From CAVQWT01 sp963717705 (lineage in GTDB: Bacteria > Pseudomonadota > Gammaproteobacteria > Burkholderiales > Casimicrobiaceae): a stretch of 64,000 bases of DNA. Shown here in pieces: positions 45,062 to 56,970 of this stretch. Location: positions 744,001 to 808,000 of the forward strand of contig CAVQWT010000005.1 in NCBI GenBank assembly GCA_963717705.1, in the 5' to 3' direction. Position 1 is the first letter of the stretch. Each line of letters starts with the position of its first letter. The position numbers and the translations under genes were made by a program. Below the pieces are notes generated by a model. The model searched no databases. It was given only the letters and a program-made list of their open reading frames with translations, and had not been told where the DNA came from.

Positions 45062-45954
45062 CAGCCGGCGAGGAAGCCTTCGATCGCCCGCGCGACGGCG
45101 TCGGGCCGGTCGTGGTGGAGCATGTGGCCGGCGTCGTCGATCACCACCAGCCGGCCACCGCGGACGTGCGCGAGGCGGCGCCGGACCCCGGACAGCGAGT
45201 CGACCGCGCCCTCGCCTTCCGGATGCTCGCCAAGCCACTTCGGAATGTACGAATCGGCGGCGGCGACCCAGAGCACCGGCGCCTCGATCGCGCGCCACAC
45301 CGCGTACACCTCCTCCAGCCGGTAGACGGTGGGGAACGGCAGCTTGTGCCGGGGATCCGAATTGAGCCGAGCCGTGCCGTCGGGCGCGACGTCGGCCCAG
45401 TGCCGTGCGACGTGCAGCGCGCGGTCGCGCGCGAGCCGCGGGTTGTTCTTCTGCAGCCGGTCGGCGACGGCGTCCAGGTCGCGGTACGGGGCGAAGACCT
45501 GCCCCTCCTGCAGCGCGTCCAGCCATTCGGCGAACTTGCGCGGCGCCTCGGCCGGCTCCTCGTGCGGAATGCCGAAGCCGTCGAGCGACACCACGCGCCG
45601 GACACGGGCCGGGCGCACGCCGGCGTAGTGCATGACGATGTTGCCGCCGAGGCTGTGGCCGACGAGGTTGACCGGCTCGCCGGGGGCGAAGGCATCGGCC
45701 AGCGCCTCGAGGTCGGCGACGTAGTCGGGGAACCAGTAGCCCTGCGGCTGCCACGCGCTGAGGCCGTAGCCGCGCAGGTCCGGCGCGATCACCCGCCATT
45801 CGCCCGCGAGCTCGTCGACCAGGAACTGGAACGACGCGCCGACGTCCATCCAGCCGTGCAGCAGGAACAGCTTGGGCGCCGCGGGATCGCCCCAGGTCAG
45901 CACGTGGTGATCGAGCCCGCGCAGCGCGATCGTGTTCGAGCGCGCCGGCTTCAT
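45061..45954 (-). CDS. alpha/beta hydrolase
   Basis: Serine hydrolase of the alpha/beta fold, 297 residues. The oxyanion region is FLLHGWMD, the nucleophile elbow is GHSLGG, the acid probably lies in the WVAAADSYIP strand, and the catalytic His is in DDAGHMLHHDRP. The ATG at 45954 fits the usual first strand (TIALRGLDHHVLTWGD); a GTG 13 codons upstream adds only a Pro/Arg tail. It resembles esterases and haloalkane dehalogenase-like proteins, but no specific substrate can be given. Confidence 0.88.
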   Translation of the reverse strand: MKPARSNTIALRGLDHHVLTWGDPAAPKLFLLHGWMDVGASFQFLVDELAGEWRVIAPDLRGYGLSAWQPQGYWFPDYVADLEALADAFAPGEPVNLVGHSLGGNIVMHYAGVRPARVRRVVSLDGFGIPHEEPAEAPRKFAEWLDALQEGQVFAPYRDLDAVADRLQKNNPRLARDRALHVARHWADVAPDGTARLNSDPRHKLPFPTVYRLEEVYAVWRAIEAPVLWVAAADSYIPKWLGEHPEGEGAVDSLSGVRRRLAHVRGGRLVVIDDAGHMLHHDRPDAVARAIEGFLAG

Positions 45955-46000
45955 CGCCGGCACCGGGGCGCGGCGCCAGGCCGCCGGCGGCACCGCGCGG

Positions 46001-46342
46001 TCACTTCCTGCGGCACAGCGCCAGCCCGTCCTGCCAGCCGGTGCGGTAATTCCCGTCGGCGGCGAAGCGCGTCGAATCCTTGCGCTCGGCGCCGGTCGCC
46101 GACGCGCAGCCGTCGGCGTAACCCTGGCGGTACGGCAGCGGGAAGCCCGACAGGTTGACCGCGGGCGGCGGCGGTTCGGCGGTGCGGGGCAGCGGCGGCG
46201 CTTCCGGCGCCCGCTTCGCGTCCCCGGGAGGCACCGCCTCCGGCCCGCCGGGAGCGACGGTCGCGCAACCCGCGAGCGCGAGCGCGACGATCATCGCCAG
46301 CGTTCGCAGCGCAGCATGCGTCGTACCGGACAGGAGTCGCAT
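46001..46342 (-). CDS. small lipoprotein of unknown function
   Basis: A 113-residue protein with a lipoprotein signal: LALAGC with the lipidated Cys at residue 26. A Pro-rich linker (about 30-62) follows, then a compact domain GYADGCASATGAERKDST and YRTGWQDGLALC. This domain has two Cys that could pair and a repeated G-Y/W-x-D-G pattern. I do not recognise a function. Position +2 after the Cys is Ala, so outer-membrane sorting is expected. It is divergent from dnaE across a 60-bp gap. Confidence 0.8.
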   Translation of the reverse strand: MRLLSGTTHAALRTLAMIVALALAGCATVAPGGPEAVPPGDAKRAPEAPPLPRTAEPPPPAVNLSGFPLPYRQGYADGCASATGAERKDSTRFAADGNYRTGWQDGLALCRRK

Positions 46343-46402
46343 CGGATCTCGCTTCAGGGAGTAAAATTCTAACACTCGCGCCGCCGTTCCCGCGTTTTCC
46401 CG
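46343..46402. promoter_or_regulatory. divergent promoter gap between the lipoprotein gene and dnaE
   Basis: The 60-bp gap is AT-richer than its surroundings around 46360-46373. It contains TAAAAT (46362-46367) reading toward dnaE and TAGAAT on the other strand (46366-46371). Both resemble -10 boxes, but good -35 partners are not visible. Confidence 0.35.
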
Positions 46403-49834
<3,432 letters not shown>

Positions 49835-49897
49835 CCGGCCGGGGATCCCGCCGCGTGCGCGGGTGCGGGCTTCGCCCCGATCGACGACCTTCCTTCC

Positions 49898-51088
49898 ATG
49901 CGCGCGATCCTCGACCGCTACGCCGCCTACTGGCGCGCACCCGGCGCGCCGCGATTCATCACGCTGTCGCTGTTCACCCGGCTGCCGCTCGGCACCGTCG
50001 CGCTGGCGACGCTGCTGCACGTGCGCGAGCTCACCGGGTCGATCGCCTTCGCAGGCGGCCTGGTCGGCGTGCAGATGGTGGCCGCCGCGGTCACGTCGCC
50101 GCTGCTCGGCCGCTGGATCGACCGCCGCGGCCCCGGCCCGGCGCTCGCCGTCACCGGCATCCTCAGCCCGCTGGCGATGGTGGTGGTGCTGTACGCCGGC
50201 GAGCTGGAGCTGTCGCGCGTCGCGCTGCTGGCCGCCGCCGCGCTGATCGGCGCCGTCCTGCCGCCGATCACCGTGCTGACGCGCGCGCTGCTGCGCCACC
50301 GCTTCGCCGACGAGGCGCTGCGGCGCCTCGCATTCGCCGTCGACTCGGTGCTGCTCGAGCTCGGCTACACCATCGGTCCCGCGCTCATCGCGGTCGCCGT
50401 CGCGCTCGCGTCGCCGCGCGTTGCCTATGCGGTAGCGCTCGCCTGCACCGCGGCGTCGGTCCCGCTGCTCGCGCTGTCCGGGGGACTCGCATGGTGGCGG
50501 CGCGAGCCGCCCGGGGAACGCCACTTCCTGGGCCCGCTGACCGAGCCGCGCCTGCTGGCGCTGTACGCGGCGACCTTCGCGCTGACGATGTCGTTCGGCG
50601 CGCTCGAGGTCGGCTATCCGGGATTTGCCGGCGCCGTCGCCAGCGCCGCGTGGGGCCCGGCGCTGGTGGCGATCAATTCGGTCGGCAGCGCCACGGGGGG
50701 CCTGCTCTACGGTGGCCTGCAGTTCCGGCTGCCGCTCGAGCGGCAGCTGCCGCGCATCGTCGCCGTTCTGGCACTGCCGGTCGCGCTGCACGCGCTGGTC
50801 GGCGCGCCGTGGCCGCTGGTGCCTCTGGCCTTCGCCGCCGGATTCCTCATCGCGCCGGCGATGACGGTGGTGACGCTGCTGGTCGCCCGCGTCGCACCGC
50901 CCCGCTACGCCACCGAGGCGTTCACCTGGTCGGCGACGGCGATCGTCACCGGCGTCGGCGCCGGCATGGCCGCGGGCGGTGCGCTGATCGAGCGCGCCGG
51001 GTGGCCGGCGGCGTTCCTGTACGCGTCCGCGTCGGCGCTGGTCGCCGCGGCGCTCGCGCTGCGGCTGCGCTCACTCGGGCGACGCTGA
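49898..51088 (+). CDS. MFS transporter
   Basis: Major facilitator superfamily protein of 396 residues with about twelve hydrophobic helices. The loop 2-3 motif is present as GRWIDRRGPGPAL. Helix 1 begins PRFITLSLFTRLPLGTVALA. The sequence resembles putative sugar or drug efflux MFS proteins, but the substrate is not predictable. Its last 18 bases overlap the end of the convergent acyl-CoA synthetase gene. Confidence 0.88.
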   Translation: MRAILDRYAAYWRAPGAPRFITLSLFTRLPLGTVALATLLHVRELTGSIAFAGGLVGVQMVAAAVTSPLLGRWIDRRGPGPALAVTGILSPLAMVVVLYAGELELSRVALLAAAALIGAVLPPITVLTRALLRHRFADEALRRLAFAVDSVLLELGYTIGPALIAVAVALASPRVAYAVALACTAASVPLLALSGGLAWWRREPPGERHFLGPLTEPRLLALYAATFALTMSFGALEVGYPGFAGAVASAAWGPALVAINSVGSATGGLLYGGLQFRLPLERQLPRIVAVLALPVALHALVGAPWPLVPLAFAAGFLIAPAMTVVTLLVARVAPPRYATEAFTWSATAIVTGVGAGMAAGGALIERAGWPAAFLYASASALVAAALALRLRSLGRR

Positions 51089-52657
51089 GCCGAACCGCTC
51101 GCGCAGCGCCGTCTTCAGCACCTTGCCGGTGTTGTTCTTTGGCAGCTCGGTCACGAAGTGCCAGGTGCGCGGGCGCTTGAAGCGCGCGATGCGGTCGAGG
51201 CAGTGGGCGTCGAGCGCGGCCTCCAGCGCGCCGCGCGCCGCCTCGGTCGCCGCCGGGACGCGCACGACGACGCAGGCGACGACTTCCTCGCCCCACTCCG
51301 GGTGCGGCCGGCCGATCACCGCCGCCTCGGCCACGTCGGGATGCGCGAGCAGCGCCTCCTCGACCTCGCGCGGATAGATGTTCGCGCCGCCGCTGATGAT
51401 CAGGTCCTTCGAGCGGTCCTTCAGCGTCAGGAAGCCGTCGGCGTCGAGCGCGCCGACGTCGCCCGTGTGGAGCCAGCCGCCGGCGAGCGCCCGCGCCGAT
51501 GCGTCGGGGTCGCTCCAGTACCCCTGCATCACCGTCGCGCCGCGGACCAGCACCTCGCCGATCGCGCCGGCCGGCAACGACCCGTCACCGGCGTCGGCGA
51601 TCGCGATCTCGATGCCGGTCTGGGCGATGCCGACCGACGCGAGCCGCGCCTCGTCGTTGCGCGCGATCGCATCGGCCGTCAGCGCCCGGCTCATCGCGGT
51701 GATGGTCATCGGCGTCTCGCCCTGCCCGTAGATCTGCGCCAGCCGCGGTCCGAGCGCGGCGAACGCGGCCCTGGCATCGGCGACGTACAGCGGTCCGCCG
51801 CCGCAGACGATGCTTTTCAGCCGGTCGAGGCGCGCGCGTCCCAGCGCCGGCGCGGCGACGAGGCGCTTGACCATCGTCGGCGCGGCGAAGAACGACGCGC
51901 GGTCCCACGCGGAGATCAGGTCGACGATCTCGGCGGCATCGAAGCCGCCCGATTCGGGGATCACGTTGACCGCGCCGGCCAGCACATGCGGCAACACGTA
52001 CAGACCCGAGCCGTGCGACAGCGGCGCCGGATGCAGCAGCGCGTCGCCCGGCGCAACCGCCTCGACGTCGGACAGGAAGCACCGGCTCATTGCGGCGAGG
52101 TTGCCGTGGGAAATCACCACGCCCTTCGGCCGCCCGGTCGTGCCGCTGGTGTAGAACAGCCACGCCGGATCGGAGAGGCGGCATGCCGCGGGCGGCAATG
52201 CGGCGCCGCCCTTCGCCTCCGCGTCCAGCAGGCGCCTGTAGTCCGGGCTGTCGAACTCCACCGCGCGCTCGAGCGGCGCCGCACCATCGGGCAGCGCCGC
52301 CAGCGCGTCCCTCCAGGCGCCGTCGACGAAGGCCCAGCGCGCGCCGCTGTGGGCAAGGATGAACGCGAGTTCCTGCGGGTGCAGCTTGGCGTTGACCGGC
52401 ACCGCGACCAGGCCCGCCCACCAGCAGGCGAACAGCGTCTCGATGTAGGCCGGCACGTTGCGCGACACCAGCGCCACGCGCTCGCCCGGCAGCAGGCCCG
52501 CGGCGGCAAGGCTCGCGCCGAGGCGCGCCGCCCGGCCGGCAAGCGCCGCGTAGTCGTGGAGCACCCACGCGCCGACCGCGACCGCGGGCAGCCGCGGCCA
52601 CGCCCGTGCGGTGCGGAAGAGGAGCGCGGCGACGTTGCGTTCGGGCGAGGAAGGCAT
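51071..52657 (-). CDS. AMP-dependent acyl-CoA synthetase/ligase
   Basis: ANL-superfamily enzyme (528 residues) that activates a carboxylic acid to its acyl-AMP and then to a CoA thioester. The P-loop is TSGTTGRPKG near residue 172, the adenine motif IYGQGETPM, the hinge GWLHTGDVGALDADGFLTLKDRSKD, and the catalytic Lys lies in the late PKNNTGKVLK. It resembles long-chain or aryl acid CoA ligases. The ATG at 52657 starts a typical N-domain; upstream in frame is only Arg/Pro-rich sequence. It is divergent from the quinone oxidoreductase gene over 223 bp. Confidence 0.92.
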   Translation of the reverse strand: MPSSPERNVAALLFRTARAWPRLPAVAVGAWVLHDYAALAGRAARLGASLAAAGLLPGERVALVSRNVPAYIETLFACWWAGLVAVPVNAKLHPQELAFILAHSGARWAFVDGAWRDALAALPDGAAPLERAVEFDSPDYRRLLDAEAKGGAALPPAACRLSDPAWLFYTSGTTGRPKGVVISHGNLAAMSRCFLSDVEAVAPGDALLHPAPLSHGSGLYVLPHVLAGAVNVIPESGGFDAAEIVDLISAWDRASFFAAPTMVKRLVAAPALGRARLDRLKSIVCGGGPLYVADARAAFAALGPRLAQIYGQGETPMTITAMSRALTADAIARNDEARLASVGIAQTGIEIAIADAGDGSLPAGAIGEVLVRGATVMQGYWSDPDASARALAGGWLHTGDVGALDADGFLTLKDRSKDLIISGGANIYPREVEEALLAHPDVAEAAVIGRPHPEWGEEVVACVVVRVPAATEAARGALEAALDAHCLDRIARFKRPRTWHFVTELPKNNTGKVLKTALRERFGSASPE

Positions 52658-52880
52658 GGCGATGTGCGTGGCGGTGTCGCGCGCCGGTCGAAGCGCGCCC
52701 GGCGGCAGGCGCGGAGCGGCGCGCGTCCGGGCGGCGGGCCACATGGTCTGCCTGCGAACCCGGGCAGGCGCGCTTTCCTGTCGAGTCTAGCGCAAGGCGC
52801 GTGGCCGTTCGGCACCGCCCAGACCGGCCCTGCCGGCGCGTCCGCTACAATCGGCGCCCTCCCTCCTGCCGCCGACCGCC

Positions 52881-53888
52881 ATGACGATTCCCGCCACGAT
52901 GCGCCACGCCACGTTCGAACAGCCGGGCCCGCCCGAGGTCGTCGTCGTCGGCACCGGCGCGGTCCCGCAGCCGAAGCCGGGCGAGGTGCTGATCGAGGTC
53001 GCCTTCGCCGGCGTCAACCGCCCGGACTGCCTGCAGCGCGCCGGCGCCTACCCGCCGCCGGCGGACGCGTCGCCGATCCTGGGGCTCGAAGTCGCGGGAC
53101 GGGTGGCCGCGGTGGGGGACGGCGTGACCGCGTGGAGTGTCGGCGACACCGTCTGCGCGCTGACGCCGGGCGGCGGCTACGCCGAGTACTGCACCGCCCC
53201 GGCCGCCTGGTGCCTGCCGGTCCCGGCAGGGCTGACGGTGGCGCAGGCCGCGGGTCTGCCCGAGAACGTCTTCACCGTCTGGAACAACCTGTTCGACCGC
53301 GGCCGGCTCGTCGCCGGCGAGACGGTGCTCATCCACGGCGGCAGCAGCGGCATCGGCCTGACCGCGATCCAGCTCGCGAAAAGCTTCGGCGCCATCGTGA
53401 TCACGACGGCGGGCAGCGCGGAAAAGGTCGCGTTCTGCCGCGCGATCGGCGCCGACCACGCGATCGACTACCGGACGCAGGACTTCGTCGCCGAGGTCGC
53501 GCGGATCACGGCGAAGCGGGGCGTCGACGTCGTGCTCGACATGGTCGGCGGCAGCTACATCGAGAAGAACCTGAAGTGCCTGGCGCTCGAGGGGCGGATG
53601 GTGATGATCGCGTTCCTGCAGGGAGGGCGCGTCGAGGCCGACTGGCGGCCGATCATGATGAAGCGCCTCACCGTCACCGGCTCGACGCTGCGCGCGTCGC
53701 CGTTCGAGCGCAAGGCCGCGCTGGCGCGCTCGCTCGCGGACAAGGTGTGGCCGCTCTACGCCAGCGGCGCGGTGAAGCCGGTGGTGCACGCGACGTTCCC
53801 GCTGGCCGAGGCCGCGAAGGCGCACGCGCTGATGGAGTCGTCGGCGCACATCGGCAAGATCCTGCTCGACGTCGGCGGCGGACGCTGA
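52881..53888 (+). CDS. NAD(P)H-quinone oxidoreductase (zeta-crystallin/PIG3 type)
   Basis: Zinc-free medium-chain dehydrogenase/reductase of 335 residues. The GroES-like N-domain contains AGVNRPDCLQRAGAYPPP, and the nucleotide-binding domain contains the quinone-reductase signature region VLIHGGSSGIGLTAIQLAK. No zinc-ligand Cys cluster is present. The family reduces quinones with NADPH. The SDR gene downstream is convergent, with only a 10-bp gap. Confidence 0.92.
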   Translation: MTIPATMRHATFEQPGPPEVVVVGTGAVPQPKPGEVLIEVAFAGVNRPDCLQRAGAYPPPADASPILGLEVAGRVAAVGDGVTAWSVGDTVCALTPGGGYAEYCTAPAAWCLPVPAGLTVAQAAGLPENVFTVWNNLFDRGRLVAGETVLIHGGSSGIGLTAIQLAKSFGAIVITTAGSAEKVAFCRAIGADHAIDYRTQDFVAEVARITAKRGVDVVLDMVGGSYIEKNLKCLALEGRMVMIAFLQGGRVEADWRPIMMKRLTVTGSTLRASPFERKAALARSLADKVWPLYASGAVKPVVHATFPLAEAAKAHALMESSAHIGKILLDVGGGR

Positions 53889-53898
53889 CCGCGGGCCG

Positions 53899-54645
53899 TC
53901 AGTACGTGGCGCGGCCGCCCGAGAGGTCGAACACGGCGCCGGTCGAGAACGAGCAGTCCTCGCTCGCCAGCCAGCACACCATCGCGGCGATCTCGTCGAC
54001 GGTGCCGAAGCGTCCCAGCGGGATCTTCGACAGCATGAAGTCGATGTGCTGCTGCGTCATCTGGTCGAAGATCGCCGTGCGCACCGCGGCCGGCGTGACG
54101 CAGTTGGCGCGGATGCCGGTCTTCGCGAGCTCCTTGCCCAGCGACTTGGTCAGGCCGATGACGGCCGCCTTCGACGCGCTGTAGGCCGGCGCGTTGGGGT
54201 TGCCTTCCTTGCCGGCGACCGACGCGATGTTGACGATGCGGCCGTAGTCGCGCTGCTGCATCACCGGCACGACGAACTTGTTGCACAGGAACACGCCGTG
54301 CACGTTGACGTCGAACACGCGCTTCCAGTCGTCGACCGGGTAGTCCCACGTCGTCGTGTTCGGCCCGGTGATGCCGGCCGAGCAGACCAGCGCGTCGATG
54401 CGCCCGAACGCCGCGGCAGTCGCCTTGGTAGCGGCTTCGACGCCCGCGGCGTCGGCGACGTCGAGCGCCTGCATCAGCGTGTCTCCGCCCAGCGCGGACC
54501 GCGCCTTCGCCAGAGCCGCCGCGTCGCGGTCCCACAGCGCGACCCGCGCGCCGCTGGCGACCAGACGCTGCGCAACCGCGAAGCCGATGCCGGCGGCGCC
54601 GCCGGTGACGACCGCGGTGCGGCCGTCGAAGTCGAGTTGGTTCAT
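53899..54645 (-). CDS. SDR family oxidoreductase (FabG-like)
   Basis: Short-chain dehydrogenase of 248 residues. The cofactor site is TGGAAGIG near residue 14, the next motif is CSAG in place of the usual NNAG, and the catalytic Ser and Tyr-x3-Lys lie in NIASVAGK and YSASK. The ending FSTGAVFDLSGGRATY is typical. The Asp after the second strand (ALWDRD) suggests NAD. The ATG at 54645 gives the standard length. It follows tRNA-Thr on the same strand. Confidence 0.91.
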   Translation of the reverse strand: MNQLDFDGRTAVVTGGAAGIGFAVAQRLVASGARVALWDRDAAALAKARSALGGDTLMQALDVADAAGVEAATKATAAAFGRIDALVCSAGITGPNTTTWDYPVDDWKRVFDVNVHGVFLCNKFVVPVMQQRDYGRIVNIASVAGKEGNPNAPAYSASKAAVIGLTKSLGKELAKTGIRANCVTPAAVRTAIFDQMTQQHIDFMLSKIPLGRFGTVDEIAAMVCWLASEDCSFSTGAVFDLSGGRATY

Positions 54646-54691
54646 GCGGGGGCGTCCGGTGGAGTACGCGCGTCGTGACACGCAGGTTCGG

Positions 54692-54764
54692 TGCCGGCAC
54701 CAGGGGTCGAACCCGGGACCTTCGGTTTACAAAACCGCTGCTCTGCCAACTGAGCTATGCCGGC
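54692..54764 (-). tRNA. tRNA-Thr (anticodon UGU)
   Basis: A 73-base cloverleaf on the minus strand. The acceptor arms GCCGGCA and TGCCGGC pair perfectly, the D arm has AGTTGGCAGA, the T arm contains GGTTCGACCC, and the anticodon loop TTTGTAA reads UGU, for Thr codon ACA. The 3' CCA is not encoded: the bases after the acceptor stem are A, then CCG. It lies 58 bp downstream of sspB on the same strand. Confidence 0.96.
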
Positions 54765-54821
54765 GCAGGCCTGATTTTACCCGTCCGACGAGGCGCCGGC
54801 GCGGACTACAGGCGCGCCCCG

Positions 54822-55268
54822 CTACTTGATGACCTGCAGGTGCGACGGCCGCGGCCTGGGCTTGCCGTCGGCGGCGTCGCGCTTGTCCTTCTCCAGCGCG
54901 GCGTCGATGTCGGACTCCTCCGGCGCGGTGACCGCCTCCAGCGAGGCGGCGGCATCCTGCGGCACCGCGAACGCGAAACCGTAGCCGGTCTCCTTGGCGA
55001 AGATGCCGGCGACGGCGGCCATGGGCACCGCGACCTCCTGCGACGAGCCGTTGAAGCGCGCGGAGAACTGGACCCAGTCGTTGTCGATCGTGAGCTTGCG
55101 CGTCGCCGCCGTGCTGACGTTGAGCACGATCTCGCCGTTCTTGACGTACGCGACGGGCACGCGCGTCGCGCCGTTCACCTTGACGGCGAGGTACGGCGTG
55201 AGGCCGTTGTCGGCGCACCACTCGCAGATGGCGCGGACCAGGTAGGGCTTGGCGGACTGCTCGGACAT
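54822..55268 (-). CDS. sspB: ClpXP protease specificity-enhancing factor SspB
   Basis: Adaptor of 148 residues that delivers ssrA-tagged proteins to ClpXP. The folded N-domain (PYLVRAICEWCADNGLTPYL, FSARFNGSSQEV) is followed by a charged flexible linker and the C-terminal ClpX-docking tail PSHLQVIK, comparable to the ending of E. coli SspB. In ClpX the tail binds the zinc domain. Downstream of sspA, as in most proteobacteria, but separated by about 130 bp. Confidence 0.94.
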   Translation of the reverse strand: MSEQSAKPYLVRAICEWCADNGLTPYLAVKVNGATRVPVAYVKNGEIVLNVSTAATRKLTIDNDWVQFSARFNGSSQEVAVPMAAVAGIFAKETGYGFAFAVPQDAAASLEAVTAPEESDIDAALEKDKRDAADGKPRPRPSHLQVIK

Positions 55269-55402
55269 GGGCGGCAGGATACTACGGGCGGGCGGCACCC
55301 GGTCAAGCGACCGGGGTGCAGACCGCCGGCGGGGCGGTGCCGCGCCCGCGCGCCCGGGGGCGGCGGGCCGGCGCCGGGACAGGGGACCGACGCGCGCGCG
55401 CC

Positions 55403-56002
55403 CTACTTGCGCATGCCGCGTTCGGCCGAGGTCAGCGCCTCGGAGAACGCCGGCCGCGCGAACAGCCGCTCGGCGTACTTCATCAGCGGCACGGCCTGCT
55501 TGGGCATCTGGATGCCGTAGTAGTCGAGGCGCCACAGCAGCGGCGTGATGGCGACGTCGAGCATCGAATACTCCTCGCCCAGCATGTGCTTGTGCTTGGC
55601 GAACACCGGCGCGATCTGCATCAGGCTGTCGCGCACCAGCGCGCGCGCCTTCTCGATCTGCTTCTGGTTGTTGCCCTCGAGCGCGTCGATGTGGATGAAC
55701 AGCTCCTTCTCGAAGCGGTGCAGGAAGAGCCTGGCGCGGGCGCGCATCACCGGGTCCGCCGGCATCAGCTGGGGGTGCGGGAAGCGCTCGTCGATGTACT
55801 CGTTGATGATGTTCGACTCGTGCAGGACGAGGTCCCGCTCTACCAGCACCGGCACCTGGTTGTACGGGTTCATCACCGCGAGGTCCTCGGGCTTGTGGTC
55901 GAGGTCGACGTCGATGATCTGGAAGTCCATCCCCTTCTCGTGCAGCACGATGCGGCAGCGCTGGCTGAAGGGATCGGTGGTGCCGGAATAGAGTGTCATC
56001 AT
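55403..56002 (-). CDS. sspA: stringent starvation protein A (GST fold)
   Basis: RNA polymerase-associated protein with a glutathione-transferase fold, 199 residues. The N-domain holds YSGTTDPFSQRCRIVLHEKG and VPVLVERDLVLHESNIINEYI, the thioredoxin-like part; the rest is helical with MLGEEYSMLDVAI. SspA binds RNA polymerase in E. coli and does not act as a transferase. Two adjacent ATG codons open the frame. The gene follows petC after about 150 bp on the same strand. Confidence 0.94.
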   Translation of the reverse strand: MMTLYSGTTDPFSQRCRIVLHEKGMDFQIIDVDLDHKPEDLAVMNPYNQVPVLVERDLVLHESNIINEYIDERFPHPQLMPADPVMRARARLFLHRFEKELFIHIDALEGNNQKQIEKARALVRDSLMQIAPVFAKHKHMLGEEYSMLDVAITPLLWRLDYYGIQMPKQAVPLMKYAERLFARPAFSEALTSAERGMRK

Positions 56003-56154
56003 GCTTCGGGACTCCTCGCAGGGGTGCGCGGGCGGCTCTGGCGGCCGTGGTCGATACGGGTGCGTTCGCGTCGGGTGGATGTGGAGGCCGCGCCGCCGAA
56101 AGCAACGGGGCAGGAGCGGCGCCCCTGCCCCGGAAACGGCGTCGCGGCGGGGTG

Positions 56155-56970
56155 CTAGTGGATGTCCTTCCAGTACTCGCGCTTGAGCCAGTACGCGAAG
56201 ACGAACAGGATGCCGAGGTAGATCAGGACCATCATCCCGAGGTTGATCCGCTTGTTGCGCGCGGGCTCGCCCAGGTAGTCGAGAAAGTTGACGAGGTCGG
56301 CCGCGTACGCGCGGTACTGGTCGGGCGTCATCGTGCCGGGCGTCTCGATCGCCAGCGTCGACAGCACGTACTTGTGGCCGGGCGTCGGCGCGACCCCGGC
56401 GAGGCGCTTGGCGGCCAGCGCCGCACCCTGCGCCTCGGCGTGCGAGCCGAACTCCTTCGTCACCAGCTTCTGCGTGCCCGAGACGTCCCACAGCACGTGC
56501 GGCATGCCGACGTTCGGGAACACCAGGTTGTTCCAGCCGGTCGCCGACGTGTCGTCGCGGTAGAAGCCGAGGAAGTAGTTGTAGAGCCAGTCGCTGCCGC
56601 GCACCCGCGAGATGACGGACAGGTCCGGCGGCTGCTTGCCGAACCAGGCGCGGGCGTCCGCCGCAGTCATCGCCACCGTCATCGTGTCGCCGATCTTGGC
56701 GTTGCCGAGGATCAGGTTGTCCCTGATCTCCGTCTCGGTCAGGCCGAGGTCGGTGAGGCGGTTGTAGCGCATGAACTTCGCGCTGTGGCAGTTGAGGCAG
56801 TGATTGACGAACGTGCGCGCGCCCCGCTGCAGCGATTCCATGTCGAGGCGATTCACCGGTGCGGGCTCGAGGCGCAGCTCGGGACCGCTGGAGGCCGCGG
56901 CCGGACCGGCCGGGACCGCGAGGCCGGCGGTCAGCGCGACCGCGGCGAGAAGGGTCGAAAGCTTGTTCAT
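56155..56970 (-). CDS. petC: cytochrome c1 of the bc1 complex
   Basis: Heme subunit of ubiquinol-cytochrome c reductase (271 residues), passing electrons from the Rieske centre to periplasmic cytochrome c. A signal peptide (cleavage near PAAASS) is followed by the heme motif CLNCH at residues 58-62. The distal Met ligand probably lies in NVGMPHVLWD, and there is one C-terminal membrane anchor (LGMMVLIYLGILFVFAYWL). Its ATG overlaps the petB stop (ATGA), so expression is coupled. Confidence 0.97.
   Translation of the reverse strand: MNKLSTLLAAVALTAGLAVPAGPAAASSGPELRLEPAPVNRLDMESLQRGARTFVNHCLNCHSAKFMRYNRLTDLGLTETEIRDNLILGNAKIGDTMTVAMTAADARAWFGKQPPDLSVISRVRGSDWLYNYFLGFYRDDTSATGWNNLVFPNVGMPHVLWDVSGTQKLVTKEFGSHAEAQGAALAAKRLAGVAPTPGHKYVLSTLAIETPGTMTPDQYRAYAADLVNFLDYLGEPARNKRINLGMMVLIYLGILFVFAYWLKREYWKDIH

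Noticed and set aside
52658..52880. N-terminal extension of the acyl-CoA synthetase
   Set aside because: The frame is open to about 52744 but encodes Arg/Pro-rich sequence without similarity; the ATG at 52657 fits the family.
54692..54764. tRNA-Thr as a phage or island attachment site
   Set aside because: No integrase, direct repeat of the tRNA end or foreign-looking genes next to it.
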